From the NCBI RefSeq assembly GCF_003058225.1, contig NZ_QBUG01000006.1:62001-126000 (forward strand): a stretch of DNA of 64,000 nt. Reading direction: 5' to 3'. Source of the DNA: Promicromonospora sp. AC04. GTDB taxonomy: Bacteria > Actinomycetota > Actinomycetes > Actinomycetales > Cellulomonadaceae. Positions 40,262 to 49,532 of this stretch are shown here, in pieces (position 1 is the stretch's first letter; every line of letters starts with the position of its first letter). The position numbers and the translations under genes were made by a program. The notes beneath the pieces were generated by a model, which had not been told where the DNA came from, did no database searches, and saw only the letters and a list, made by a program, of their open reading frames with translations.

Positions 40262-41071
40262 GCTGGTTGGGCGGGGAAGCGGCGTCCGGGCGCCGCGTTT
40301 GGCGTGCTGGATCTGCTCGTGGACGTGCGTGCGCAGCTCGGTGAACCGGGGCAGGGCGCGGGTGGAGATCTGGTCGCGTGCGGCCGGCAGGTCGACGGCC
40401 AGGTCCTCCTGGACCACCGTCGGCGAGCTCGACAGCACCAGCACCCGCTCGCCCAGGTACACCGACTCGTCGATGTCGTGGGTGACGAAGATGACGGTGA
40501 CCCCCAGGTCCTGCCACACGCGCCGGACCAGGTCCTCCAGGTCGGCGCGGGTCTGCGCGTCGACGGCCGCGAACGGCTCGTCCATGACGAGCACCTCCGG
40601 CTGGTACGCGATGGCCCGGGCGATCGCCACCCGCTGCTGCATGCCACCGGACAGCTGCCACGGGAACGACGCGAGGGCCTGGCCCAGCCCGACCTCCTCG
40701 AGAGCCGCCCGGACGGCCTGCTCCCGCTCGTCGCGCGGTACCCCGCGCGCCTTGAGCGGCAGGCCCACGTTGTCCCGCACGCTGAGCCACGGGTACAGGC
40801 TGCGTCCGTACTCCTGGAAGACGACGGCCATCTTCTCGGGCGGCGCGAGCACGGCCTGCCCGTCGAGCAGCACCGACCCGGTCGTCGGGCTGAGCAGCCC
40901 CGACAGGCACTTGAGCAGCGTCGTCTTACCGCAGCCCGAGGGGCCGACGATGCAGACCAGCTCGCCCGCCCGGACGTCGAAGCTGATGGACCGGATCGCC
41001 TCGACCTCGCCCGTTCCCACCGGGTAGGTCTTGCCGAGGTCCCGTACGGACAGTGTTCCCGTGTCAGCCAC
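40259..41071 (-). CDS. ABC importer ATPase (TauB/SsuB type)
   Basis: The 270-residue protein has Walker A GPSGCGKTT, the Q-loop VVFQEYGRSLYPWL, signature LSGGMQQR, Walker B VLVMDEPF and H-loop VTHD. It is closest to nitrate/sulfonate/taurine/aromatic-acid importers. GTG at 41071 follows GAGG at 7 bp and overlaps the permease stop. It energises a transporter with one intact and one frameshifted permease. Its position beside the gentisate operon suggests an aromatic acid or sulfonate substrate. Confidence 0.9.
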   Translation of the reverse strand: MADTGTLSVRDLGKTYPVGTGEVEAIRSISFDVRAGELVCIVGPSGCGKTTLLKCLSGLLSPTTGSVLLDGQAVLAPPEKMAVVFQEYGRSLYPWLSVRDNVGLPLKARGVPRDEREQAVRAALEEVGLGQALASFPWQLSGGMQQRVAIARAIAYQPEVLVMDEPFAAVDAQTRADLEDLVRRVWQDLGVTVIFVTHDIDESVYLGERVLVLSSSPTVVQEDLAVDLPAARDQISTRALPRFTELRTHVHEQIQHAKRGARTPLPRPTS

Positions 41072-41861
41072 GTGCCACCTCTCTCATGCCGTGGTACCAG
41101 TGCAGGACGCGCCGTTCGGCGATCCCGTAGAGCGTCGCCACCGCGACGCCGATGAGCCCGAGCAGCACGATGCCGCTCCACATCTGGGCGATCATGAAGC
41201 TGCGCTGGAAGTAGACGATCCGGTAACCGAGCCCCGACGACGACGCGAACATCTCCGAGATCACCATGAGGATCAGCCCGATCGACAGGCACAGGCGGAT
41301 GCCGGCCATGATCTGCGGGCTCGCGGCAGGCAGCACCACGTAGCGCAGCGACAGCGCACCCCGGACGCGGTAGGAGCGGGACGTCTCGGTGAGCACCGTG
41401 TCGACGCCGCGCACCCCCTCGACGGTGTTGAGCAGCACGGGCCACACGCAGCCCGAGACGATGACGGCGATCCGCATCGAGTCCCCGACGCCGAGCATCA
41501 GCATGAGCACAGGTACCAGCACGACGGGCGGGACCGCGCGGAAGAACTCGAACAGCGGCTCCAGCAGGTCCCGCAGCCACCGGGTCGTGCCGATCGCGGT
41601 GCCGGCGACGACTCCGATGACTATCGACAGCAGCACGCCGACCGCGAACCGGCCCAGGCTCGGCAGCACGTCGGTCGTGAACGCCGGGCCGAACCAGGTG
41701 GCGGCGAAGGCGTTCGCGATGGTCCCCGGCGGCGGGAAGTAGATCGAGGCCGACCGGTCCGTGGCCAGGGCCCAGGCCAGCAGCGCGAGCGCGGGCAGCC
41801 CGGCCGCGTACCCGACGGCGCGCAGCGCCCCTGCTACAGGCCGGAGCCGGGTCCGCGTCAT
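41064..41861 (-). CDS. ABC importer permease (TauC/SsuC type), intact copy
   Basis: The 265-residue protein has six helices and the BPD_transp_1 coupling loop ETSRSYRVRGALSLRYVVLPAA. The C-terminal LHWYHGMRE resembles LLHWHPSVR of the neighbouring permease, so the two are paralogues that could form a heterodimer. GGAGGAGG precedes the ATG, which overlaps the stop of the frameshifted permease by 4 bp. Confidence 0.9.
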   Translation of the reverse strand: MTRTRLRPVAGALRAVGYAAGLPALALLAWALATDRSASIYFPPPGTIANAFAATWFGPAFTTDVLPSLGRFAVGVLLSIVIGVVAGTAIGTTRWLRDLLEPLFEFFRAVPPVVLVPVLMLMLGVGDSMRIAVIVSGCVWPVLLNTVEGVRGVDTVLTETSRSYRVRGALSLRYVVLPAASPQIMAGIRLCLSIGLILMVISEMFASSSGLGYRIVYFQRSFMIAQMWSGIVLLGLIGVAVATLYGIAERRVLHWYHGMREVARG

Positions 41862-42699
41862 CGTGCCTCCTCCCTGCGCACCGAGGGGTGCCAGTGCAGC
41901 AGACGCCGCTCGACCCTGCGGGTCGCGAGGTTGACGAGGATGCCGAGCCCGCCCGTGACCAGCACCAGCGCGTAGAGGCCCGGCGCGTCCGGGGCGGACC
42001 GGTAGAGCTCGATCTGCCGTCCGAGGCCCGGGTTGCCGATCACCAGCTCGGCCGTGATGGTCAGGACCAGGCCACCGACGCGGCGAGCCGGAACCCGGTG
42101 ATCACGTACGGCAGGGCCGTCGGCAGCACGAGGTGGCGCAGCCGGTCGAGCCGGCCGAGCCCGTAGCTGCGGGCGGTGTCCCGGGCGACCGGGTCGACGT
42201 CGGCGACGCCGTGCAGCACCTGGACGAATACCTGCCAGAACGGCGCGTACACGACCACCATGAGCGCGGCCTCCCGGGACAGCCCGGCGACGAGCACGGC
42301 GAGCGGGATGATCGCTACCGAGGGGATCGGCCGCAGGAACTCCACGCTGCTGTGCGTGGCCCGCTCGAGGAACGGTACGAGCCCGACGACGGCCCCCAGC
42401 GCGATCGCGGCGACGACGGCGATCCCCAGCCCGGCCGACCACGTGATGACCGTGTCGCCCAGGGTGACCCAGAAGTCCGGCGTGGTGAGCTCACGGCCGA
42501 GCCGGAGGAGCGTCGTCGAGGCGGTCGGCAGGTAGGTGCGGCTGACCACCTCCAAGAGGGCAACGACCTCCCAGGCGAGCAGGAACCCGCCGATCCCCAC
42601 CAGGCCGAGCGCCCGCCGCCGTCCCGCCGGCGCCCGTCGCGCCGGCCGGGACACCGCGGTGCGGGATCGGGCGATGGATCCGGTCAGCGATGCCATCAT
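41858..42699 (-). pseudogene. ABC importer permease with a one-base frameshift
   Basis: From ATG 42699 the frame encodes a normal TauC/SsuC-type permease as far as ITGFRLAASVA and then reaches a stop at 42063-42061. The family continuation (VLTITAELVIGNPGLG ... LLHWHPSVRREEAR) resumes in the next frame and ends at 41858. Reading the last C of GCC twice (GCC TGG to GCC CTG) restores one 280-residue protein, so one C is missing near 42070-42073. The start overlaps the binding-protein stop and the end overlaps the next permease start, so the operon is otherwise intact. It is a real lesion or a sequencing error. Confidence 0.85.
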
Positions 42700-43667
42700 T
42701 CGGCGAGGATCGCGTCGACGTCCGGGGCTTCCTGGAAGTATTCGTACTGGACTCCCAGGTCGGCCAGCGCCTCGATGGTGGCCGCGTCGACCGCCGTGGT
42801 GAAGCGCGGCAGCGGCAGGTTCGCCGCGGCCTCCGCGGGGATCTCGAGGTTGTCGACGAGCGACTGGCGGACGGCGTCGTCGTTCTCCTCGGCCCAGGTG
42901 AACGCGTCGGCCAGCGCCGCCCGGACGTCGGCGACCAGCTCGGGGTCCTGCTCGACGGTCTGGGTGGTCGTCTGGACCACGAGGGTGGGCAGCCCGGGGA
43001 TGACCGCCTGATAGGGGTAGACGACCTTGGTGCCGCCCGCTCCGGTGATCATGGAGACGAAGGGCTCCGGGACCCACGCGGCGTCGATGTTCCCGGCCTC
43101 CAGCTGGGCCGCCGCGTCGGGGAAGGCCACCTCGACGAACTCGATGGCCGCGGGGTCCCCGCCGTCCTGTTCGACGGCGGCCCGGATGGTGAGGTCTCCC
43201 GCCGCGCCGAGGGAGTTGACCGCGACCTTCGCGCCCGCGAGGTCGGCCGGCCGGACGATGTCCGAACCCGCGCCCGCGACCACGGCGTTGATGTCGTCGC
43301 CGTCGGGGTAGCTCTCGGCGTACCCGGCCACGATCGCGACCGGCAGCCCCTGCTCGGTCGCCCGCAGGGCGCCGAACGGCTGCCCGATCATGAGGTCGAC
43401 GTCGCCGTTGATCAGCGCGGGCATCGCCTGAGCGCCGCCCTGGATCGGCTGGACGGTCACGTCGAGCCCGTGCTCGGCGAACACGCCGGCGTCGACGGCG
43501 GCCCACAGCGGCGCGGTCTCGCTGATGGTCAGCGCGCCGATCGTCACTGCCCGGGTGCCGTCCTGGGTGGTCTCGCCGGGATCTGCGGCGTCAGCGCCGC
43601 AGGCGGCCAGGCCCAGGCCCAGCAGGACCGTGCAGGCGGCCAGAACGACGGAACGTCGTCGGCTCAT
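42696..43667 (-). CDS. Solute-binding lipoprotein (TauA/SsuA/NMT1 type)
   Basis: The 323-residue protein has a lipoprotein signal with LAAC (Cys23) and an NMT1-like domain (APLWAAVDAGVFAEHGLDVTV; MPALINGDVDLMIGQPFGAL). Proteins of this kind bind sulfonates, thiamine precursors or aromatic acids. GGGGAA lies 7 bp before the ATG. It is the first gene of the importer operon and is divergent from a PaaX-type repressor, across a strong inverted repeat, which suggests uptake of the substrate degraded by the neighbouring enzymes. Confidence 0.88.
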   Translation of the reverse strand: MSRRRSVVLAACTVLLGLGLAACGADAADPGETTQDGTRAVTIGALTISETAPLWAAVDAGVFAEHGLDVTVQPIQGGAQAMPALINGDVDLMIGQPFGALRATEQGLPVAIVAGYAESYPDGDDINAVVAGAGSDIVRPADLAGAKVAVNSLGAAGDLTIRAAVEQDGGDPAAIEFVEVAFPDAAAQLEAGNIDAAWVPEPFVSMITGAGGTKVVYPYQAVIPGLPTLVVQTTTQTVEQDPELVADVRAALADAFTWAEENDDAVRQSLVDNLEIPAEAAANLPLPRFTTAVDAATIEALADLGVQYEYFQEAPDVDAILAE

Positions 43668-43811
43668 GAGGGTTCCCCAATTCGTCGTTGAATCGTGAGG
43701 CTGCGAGAAATGCATGACACTTGCGCGTACAGAGTGCAGCCAACATGTCATGCATGTCAACGGCCTCGGCTCTTCACTCCTGTCCGGAGCACCTCTGGAA
43801 TACTCCAGGGC
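43668..43811. promoter_or_regulatory. Divergent control region of importer and paaX-like gene
   Basis: ATGCATGACA (43710-43719) and TGTCATGCAT (43746-43755) are perfect inverted 10-bp copies 26 bp apart; a further ATGTCAA follows at 43754-43760. CTGGA-ATAC-TCCAG (43795-43808) is a second small palindrome just before the paaX-like ATG and contains a -10-like AATACT, so that gene may be leaderless and self-controlled. Confidence 0.6.
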
Positions 43812-44669
43812 ATGTCAGCACCTCAGGGCGGCGGGGAACGTGTCGCGGCGGGCCGGGCGTCGCGCCGCCCCGAGCAGCTGCTCCTCGCGTTCCTCGGGGA
43901 GTTCGTGCTCGACGCCGATGTCGAGCGCGTTCCCTCCGCGGTGCTCATCGGGCTGCTCGCCGAGCTCGGCGTCGGCGACGCCGCGACGCGCGCCACTCTC
44001 GCCCGCATGAGCCGCCGGGGCCTGCTCGAGAAGGTCCGCTCGGGCCGGGAGGTGGCCTACGGCCTCGCTCCGGCCGGCGAGTCCGTGCTCCGCGAGGCGC
44101 GGGGCCGCGTGCTCGCGGACGAGCCCTTCGCGCCCGTCGGCAAGGGGTGGACCCTCGTGACGTTCTCCGTGCCCGAGAGCCAGCGGGACGCGCGCCACCG
44201 GGTACGGGCAGCCCTGACCTGGGCGGGCTTCGGCCTGCTGCGCGACGGACTGTGGATCGCCCCCGGCGACGTCGATGTCGCTTCCGCGCTCCGCCCGCTC
44301 GACGGCGACCTCGCCGACGTCGAGCTGTCCGCGTTCCGCGCGTACGAGATCGAGGGCTTCTCGGCGACGCGGGCGGTCCGCTCGGCCTGGCGGCTCGACG
44401 AGATCGCCGCCCACCACCGCGAGTTCCTCGAGACCTGGGCCGATGTCGAGGGCTCGTCCGACCCGCTGCGGGACATGACGGCCCTGGGGGCCGACTGGCT
44501 CGCGCTCCTGCGCGCCGACCCGCGGCTGCCCGCCGAGCACCTCTCGGCCGACTGGCCGTCCGGCCGCTCTGCGGCCACTTTCCGGCGTTTGCGCGGGGCG
44601 TTCGTCGGCGCGGCGCGGGCCGGTCTCACGGGCCTGCTGGGCCGGTCGGTGGTGTCGTCGGCCGGCTGA
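43812..44669 (+). CDS. PaaX-like transcriptional repressor (first copy)
   Basis: The 285-residue protein has the PaaX layout: an N-terminal winged helix (QLLLAFLGEFV; LGVGDAATRATLARMSRRGLL), a central domain with GWTLVTFSVPESQRDARHRVRAAL and a C-terminal helical domain. PaaX repressors respond to aryl-CoA thioesters such as phenylacetyl-CoA. It is divergent from the importer and lies upstream of a CoA-ligase/beta-oxidation set, so an acyl-CoA intermediate of that set is the likely inducer. Confidence 0.88.
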   Translation: MSAPQGGGERVAAGRASRRPEQLLLAFLGEFVLDADVERVPSAVLIGLLAELGVGDAATRATLARMSRRGLLEKVRSGREVAYGLAPAGESVLREARGRVLADEPFAPVGKGWTLVTFSVPESQRDARHRVRAALTWAGFGLLRDGLWIAPGDVDVASALRPLDGDLADVELSAFRAYEIEGFSATRAVRSAWRLDEIAAHHREFLETWADVEGSSDPLRDMTALGADWLALLRADPRLPAEHLSADWPSGRSAATFRRLRGAFVGAARAGLTGLLGRSVVSSAG

Positions 44670-44817
44670 CATTCGACTTTCTCATGACGGGCGTCACGAA
44701 ACTGCTTGACGTCGTGCGGGTCGGTGGGGCACGATCGAAGCCTCGCCGACGGTCGGCCGCCTGAACCTCGCCTGAGGCTCGGGAGTCGACCGAGGCCCGC
44801 CCACGAGGATGTGAGCA

Positions 44818-46464
44818 GTGGACCAGCCGACCCCGAACAACCATCTGAGCCGAGCGAACTACGCGACCATCTGGGAGTCCGTGGCTCGCGCGGTGCCCGA
44901 CCGGGCCGCCGTCATCGCGGACGGCCGCAGCATGACCTACCGCGAGCTGGACGACGCAGCGGCCCGGGTCGCCGGCACGTTGCGCGCCGAGGGCCTCGGC
45001 GCGGGGTCGCGCGTCGCGATCTTCATGTACAACCGCGTCGAGTACCTCGTCACCGTGTACGCGGCGTACAAGATCGGGGCGATCCCGGTCAACATCAACT
45101 TCCGCTACCAGGGCCGCGAGCTCGCCGACCTGCTGCGCGCGTCGCGCGCCGCGGCCCTCGTGCACCCGACGAGCCTCGGGCGGCACGTGCGCGACGCCGC
45201 CCCCCACGTCCCGCTGCCGGCCCTCGTGCTCGCCGTGCCCGACGACGACGGCCCCACCGCGCCCGGCCGGCCGTTCGCCACCGCGCTGGACGCCGAGCCG
45301 CTCGCCCCGCGGTCGCTGTCCCCGGACCACCAGATCTTCATGTTCACCGGCGGCACCACGGGTACGCCCAAGGCCGTCGTCTGGACGCACGGGAATCTGT
45401 TCGACAGCCAGCTCTTCTCGATCTACGGTTCCCTGCCCGTCGTCGTCCCCAAGGACCTCGACGAGGTGACGCGCATCGCCGCGCGCACGGACCTCCCGCC
45501 GACCGTGACCCTGCCGCTGACCCCCCTCATGCACGCCCTTGCGCTGTTCAACGTGATGAACGCGCTGGTCCTCGGCGGGTGCGTGATCTTCCTGCCGTCG
45601 GTGAGCCACGACCCGCTGGCCGCTGCCCGGACCATCCACGAGATGCGGGTGACGCGGCTGATCGTGGCGGGCAACGCCGTCGTCGGCCCGCTCGTCGACG
45701 CGCTCGACTCGCCCGAGGGCGCCGGACTTTCCGTGACCAGCCTGACCACCGTGCTCAGCTCCGGCATGGCGTGGTCCGACGACCTCAAGCTGCGGCTCAT
45801 CGGCCACGCCCCCCGGGCGACGCTGATCGACATCTTCGGCTCGAGCGAGGGCGGGCCGTTCGCCTACGGGGTGGTCCGCGGACCCCAGGACATCCCGTGC
45901 CACCCGCGGCTGGCCCCCGGCACCGTCGTGTTCGACGCCGAGATGCGTGAGGTCCAGGACGTCCCGGGAGCGACCGGCGTCCTGGCCTACCGCGGGCAGA
46001 TGCCGCTCGGCTACGACGACGACCCGGTGCGGACCGCCGAGGCGTACCCCACGATCAACGGCGTCCGGTACGTGATGCCGGGAGACCACGTGCGGGTCCT
46101 CGGCGACGGGCTGGTCGAGCTGCTCGGCCGCGGGTCGGCGGTGGTCAACACCGGCGGGGAGAAGGTCTTCACCGGCGAGGTCGAGACGGTCCTGACAGCG
46201 ATCCCCGGTGTGACCGACGCCGTCGTCTTCGGCACGCCCGACCCGCGGTGGGGAGAGGTAGTCACCGCGTACGTCGTCACCGCTCCCGGCGCGTCGCTCA
46301 CCGTGGAGCAGGTCCAGGAGGAGGTCGGGCGGCGGCTCGCCGGCTACAAGAAGCCGCGCAAGGTGTTCTTCGTCGACGCCCTGGACCGCAGCCCGAGCGG
46401 AAAGCTCAACATGCGCGCTCTGCGCACCCACGTCCCCGAGCTAGAGACAGGTCAGCACACATGA
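44818..46464 (+). CDS. AMP-forming acyl/aryl-CoA synthetase
   Basis: The 548-residue protein has the adenylation motifs FTGGTTGTPKAVVWTH (residues about 176-191), the YxxxGD-type motif VMPGDHVRVLGDG, and C-terminal GYKKPRKVFFVDALDRSPSGK with the catalytic lysine. It would activate a carboxylic acid to its CoA ester with ATP. GTG at 44818 is preceded by GAGG. It starts a five-gene set with thiolase, hydratase, dehydrogenase and thioesterase; a hydroxycinnamate-type acid is a reasonable guess for the substrate. Confidence 0.92.
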   Translation: MDQPTPNNHLSRANYATIWESVARAVPDRAAVIADGRSMTYRELDDAAARVAGTLRAEGLGAGSRVAIFMYNRVEYLVTVYAAYKIGAIPVNINFRYQGRELADLLRASRAAALVHPTSLGRHVRDAAPHVPLPALVLAVPDDDGPTAPGRPFATALDAEPLAPRSLSPDHQIFMFTGGTTGTPKAVVWTHGNLFDSQLFSIYGSLPVVVPKDLDEVTRIAARTDLPPTVTLPLTPLMHALALFNVMNALVLGGCVIFLPSVSHDPLAAARTIHEMRVTRLIVAGNAVVGPLVDALDSPEGAGLSVTSLTTVLSSGMAWSDDLKLRLIGHAPRATLIDIFGSSEGGPFAYGVVRGPQDIPCHPRLAPGTVVFDAEMREVQDVPGATGVLAYRGQMPLGYDDDPVRTAEAYPTINGVRYVMPGDHVRVLGDGLVELLGRGSAVVNTGGEKVFTGEVETVLTAIPGVTDAVVFGTPDPRWGEVVTAYVVTAPGASLTVEQVQEEVGRRLAGYKKPRKVFFVDALDRSPSGKLNMRALRTHVPELETGQHT

Positions 46465-47672
46465 GGTTCCGCGACGCGTACATCCCCTTCGGCCTGAGCT
46501 GGACCTCGCCGTTCGCCAAGTGGCAGGGCCCCCTGGCGGAGGTGAACAGCCTCGACCTGGCCGTCGACGTCACCGGCCGGGCGCTGGAGGCCCGCGGCCT
46601 GCCGCCCGAGGAGATCACCGAGTGGACGCTCGGCTGCACCGTGCCCCAGCAGTACGGGTTCTACGGCGTGACCCTCGTGTCCCGGCGCCTGGGCGCGGGC
46701 CGGTACGGCGGACCGTGGCTCTCGCGGGCCTGCGCGACGTCGGCGGTGGTCGTGGAGCACCTGGCCACCCAGGTCGAGCTCGGCGCGCACGCCACGACGA
46801 TCGGCGTCATCACCGACCGGACCAGCAACGGCCCGCTGATGCTCTACTCCAGCCAGCGCAGCACCGGCGGCGCCCCGCTGGCCGAGCACTGGGTGCTCGA
46901 TCCCATGAAGCTCGACCCGACCACCGGCCAGAGCATGAACGACACAGCGGAGAACACCGCCGTCGACGGCGGCTACACGCGCGAGCAGGTCGACGAGGTG
47001 ACGCTGATGCGCTACGAGCAGTACCTGAGTTCGCTCGCCGACGACCGCGCCGTCCAGCGGCAGTACATGGTGCCCGTGCGCCTCCCGCGTACCAAGGGCG
47101 GGAGGGGCGGTAAGGACGGAGCCGACTGGGTCGAGGAGGACCACGGCGTCTTCCCGACCACCGCCGAGGGGCTGGCCAAGCTGTCAGCCGTCAGGCCCGG
47201 GGGAGTGGTCACCTACGGGTCGCAGACCCACCCGGCCGACGGCTGCGCCGGCGTCGTCGTCGCGACGGGCGACCGGGCCCGGGAGCTCGGGCAGGACGGC
47301 GTCACCGCGCAGATCCTGGCCACCGGGTTCGGCCGCGCCGAGCCCGCATACATGCCCAAGGCGCCTGTCGAAGCCGCACGCGTGGCCCTGGCGGACGCCG
47401 GGATCGAGATGTCCGACGTCGATGTGGTCACCACGCACAACCCGTTCTCGGTGAACGATCTCTGGTTCTCGGACCAGATGGGCTACCCGCTCGAGCGGAT
47501 GAACCCCTACGGGTCCTCGCTGGTCTACGGCCACCCGCAGGGACCGACCGGCGCCCGGGCGATCACCGAGCTCGTCCACGCCCTGCACGCGCGCGGCGGC
47601 GGCACCGGTCTGTTCACGGGCTGCGCGGCCGGCGACTCCGCCGGGGCCGTCGTGGTCCGCGTCGACGGATAG
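46461..47672 (+). CDS. Thiolase-family acyltransferase
   Basis: The 403-residue protein has the thiolase set: nucleophilic Cys in WLSRACATSAVVVEH, His in YGHPQGPTGAR and the second Cys in FTGCAAGDSAGA. It would cleave a 3-ketoacyl-CoA with CoA, releasing acetyl-CoA. Motifs are variant (GHPQGPTGAR rather than GHPxGxSG), which fits a degradative thiolase of uncommon specificity. The ATG overlaps the CoA ligase stop by 4 bp, so the two are made together. Confidence 0.88.
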   Translation: MRFRDAYIPFGLSWTSPFAKWQGPLAEVNSLDLAVDVTGRALEARGLPPEEITEWTLGCTVPQQYGFYGVTLVSRRLGAGRYGGPWLSRACATSAVVVEHLATQVELGAHATTIGVITDRTSNGPLMLYSSQRSTGGAPLAEHWVLDPMKLDPTTGQSMNDTAENTAVDGGYTREQVDEVTLMRYEQYLSSLADDRAVQRQYMVPVRLPRTKGGRGGKDGADWVEEDHGVFPTTAEGLAKLSAVRPGGVVTYGSQTHPADGCAGVVVATGDRARELGQDGVTAQILATGFGRAEPAYMPKAPVEAARVALADAGIEMSDVDVVTTHNPFSVNDLWFSDQMGYPLERMNPYGSSLVYGHPQGPTGARAITELVHALHARGGGTGLFTGCAAGDSAGAVVVRVDG

Positions 47673-47756
47673 CCCGCCCCGACTCTGCCCAGCTCCGAAA
47701 ACCTCAGCCCACCCGACCCTCCTCACGAACCAACGACCTCGATTGCGAGCGAGCCG

Positions 47757-48245
47757 ATGACCCCAGTACCCACACCGCCCGAGACGGCGACAGCCCCCAC
47801 GAGAGTGGCCCTGGCCGACCTGCCCCAGCACGTCGGGACGGTGTTCGGCCCGTCGTCGTGGCGCACCGTCAGCCAGGAGGAGGTCAACGACTTCGCCGAC
47901 CTCACCGCCGACCACAACCCCATCCACGTCGACGCCGAGGCCGCCGCGCGGTCTCCCTTCGGCGGCACCATCGTGCACGGCTACTTCACGCTGAGCCTCC
48001 TCGTCCCGCTCATGGCCGAGATCTTCGAGGTCACGGGCGTGGCGACCGGCATCAACTACGGGCTGGACCGCCTGCGCTTCCCGGCTCCGGTGCCCGTCGG
48101 CGCGCGGGTCCGGGTGCAGTCCACGCTCCGCGAGGTCACCGATGTGCCCGGCGGGTACCAGACGGTGTTCGAGAACGTCGTCGAGGTCGAGGGCCAGGCG
48201 AAGCCCGGCGTCGTCGCCGTGATGGTCCTGAGGTTCCTCGGATGA
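47757..48245 (+). CDS. MaoC-like enoyl-CoA hydratase
   Basis: The 162-residue hotdog protein has the R-hydratase motif DFADLTADHNPIHVDAEAAARSPFGGTIVHGYFTLSL (Asp and His catalytic pair in ADHNPIH). It would add water to a trans-2-enoyl-CoA. The ribosome site is weak. It overlaps the following SDR gene by ATGA. No enoyl-CoA isomerase or acyl-CoA dehydrogenase is encoded in the set, so the substrate should already carry the double bond. Confidence 0.88.
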   Translation: MTPVPTPPETATAPTRVALADLPQHVGTVFGPSSWRTVSQEEVNDFADLTADHNPIHVDAEAAARSPFGGTIVHGYFTLSLLVPLMAEIFEVTGVATGINYGLDRLRFPAPVPVGARVRVQSTLREVTDVPGGYQTVFENVVEVEGQAKPGVVAVMVLRFLG

Positions 48246-49174
48246 GCGGGCACATCGACCTGACCGGGAAGGTCGCGATCGTCACCGGCAGCGGGCAGGG
48301 CCTCGGGCTGGCCTACGCGACGGCGCTCGCCGCGGCCGGCGCGAAGGTCGTGGTGAACGACGTCGACGGCGGCGCCGCCGAGCGTGCCGTGCGGGCGATC
48401 ACCGACGCCGGCGGCGCGGCGGTCGCCGTCGTCGCCCCCGTGGGCCCGACCAGCACCGCCGACCTGCTCGTGCGGACCGCGGTCGAGGAGTTCGGGCGGC
48501 TCGACGTGCTCGTGGCGAACGCCGGGGTGATCCGCGACCGGGTGCTGTGGAAGATGACCGACGACGACTTCGACGTCGTCGTCGGCACGCACCTGCGGGG
48601 CACGTTCACCACGGTGCGTGCGGCCGCGACCCGCCTGCGGGAGCAGGGCGAGGGAGGCCGGATCGTCGTGGTCGGGTCCCCGGCCGGGCAGCACGGCAAC
48701 TTCGGGCAGACGAGCTACGCGGCGGCCAAGGCCGGCGTCGTCGCGATGGCCCGCACCTGGTCGCTGGAGCTGGCGCGCGCACAGGTGACGGTGAACGTGG
48801 TGATCCCGACGGCGATCACCGCGATGACCGCGACCATCCCCGTCTACAAGGAGGTCGCCGAGGCGTACCAGCGTGGCGAGCCCCTGCCGCGCGTGGTGCG
48901 CCGGGAGCATGCGCTCGGCGGTCCGGAGGACGTGGCGCCGCTGGTGGTGTGGCTCGCCTCGGACCGCAGCGCGGGCGTCACGGGGCAGGCGATCGGCGTC
49001 GGCGGCGACAAGCTGTCGCTGTACTCGTACTCCGAGGAGCTCGCGGTCACCTACCGGGAGGGCGGCTGGTCGGCCGAGGCGATCGCCGACGCCTGGCCGT
49101 CCACCTTCGCCCCGGCCGGGCAGACGAGCGGTATCACGCTGCCTCCGCTGGAGACCGATGCCCTCGCACCGTGA
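48242..49174 (+). CDS. Short-chain dehydrogenase, probable 3-hydroxyacyl-CoA dehydrogenase
   Basis: The 310-residue protein has TGSGQGLG, VANAGVIRDRVLWKMTDDDFD and the YAAAK catalytic pair. The tail (WPSTFAPAGQTSGITLPP) is like the N-terminal dehydrogenase unit of multifunctional beta-oxidation enzymes. It would oxidise the 3-hydroxyacyl-CoA made by the MaoC hydratase. Its catalytic serine position reads VVGSPAG, a usual variant. The ATG overlaps the hydratase stop; its own stop lies 17 bp into the thioesterase gene. Confidence 0.88.
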   Translation: MSGHIDLTGKVAIVTGSGQGLGLAYATALAAAGAKVVVNDVDGGAAERAVRAITDAGGAAVAVVAPVGPTSTADLLVRTAVEEFGRLDVLVANAGVIRDRVLWKMTDDDFDVVVGTHLRGTFTTVRAAATRLREQGEGGRIVVVGSPAGQHGNFGQTSYAAAKAGVVAMARTWSLELARAQVTVNVVIPTAITAMTATIPVYKEVAEAYQRGEPLPRVVRREHALGGPEDVAPLVVWLASDRSAGVTGQAIGVGGDKLSLYSYSEELAVTYREGGWSAEAIADAWPSTFAPAGQTSGITLPPLETDALAP

Positions 49175-49532
49175 GCCGGTCCGGGTCGAGTTCGCCGACA
49201 CGGACGCGGGCGGCCGGATCCATCACACCGCCGCCCTGCGCTGGGCCGAGCGGGCGGAGCACCAGCTGCTCCGCTCGCTCGGCTGGCCCGAGCTGACCCG
49301 GTTCCCGCGCCGCCGGCTCCAGGTGGACTTCCTGGCCCCGCTGCGGTTCGGCGACGAGGTGGTGGTCGAGATCGCGGCCTCGGCGGTCGGCCGGACGTCG
49401 GTCAGCTACGCCTGGCGGGTGCTGAAGGACGGCACGAGCTGCATCGAGGGTTCGACCACCTGCGTCCACGTGGACGACGCCGGCCTGCCGTGCGCGGTGC
49501 CGCCGGAGCTGCGGGCGGCGCTCAGCTGCTGA
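49158..49532 (+). CDS. 4HBT-type hotdog thioesterase
   Basis: The 124-residue protein has the YbgC/4-hydroxybenzoyl-CoA thioesterase motif VEFADTDAGGRIHHTAALRWAERAEH with the Asp that activates water. It would release a free acid from an acyl- or aroyl-CoA. As the last gene of the CoA set it fits hydrolysis of the hydroxybenzoyl-CoA left after side-chain shortening. It overlaps the SDR gene by 17 bp and the convergent PaaX-like gene by 11 bp. Confidence 0.88.
   Translation: MPSHREPVRVEFADTDAGGRIHHTAALRWAERAEHQLLRSLGWPELTRFPRRRLQVDFLAPLRFGDEVVVEIAASAVGRTSVSYAWRVLKDGTSCIEGSTTCVHVDDAGLPCAVPPELRAALSC

Noticed and set aside
42061-42090. Programmed ribosomal frameshift in the permease gene
   Set aside because: A -1 shift would restore the protein, but no slippery heptamer or clear downstream structure was seen, and permeases of this family are not known to use one. 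A missing base is simpler.
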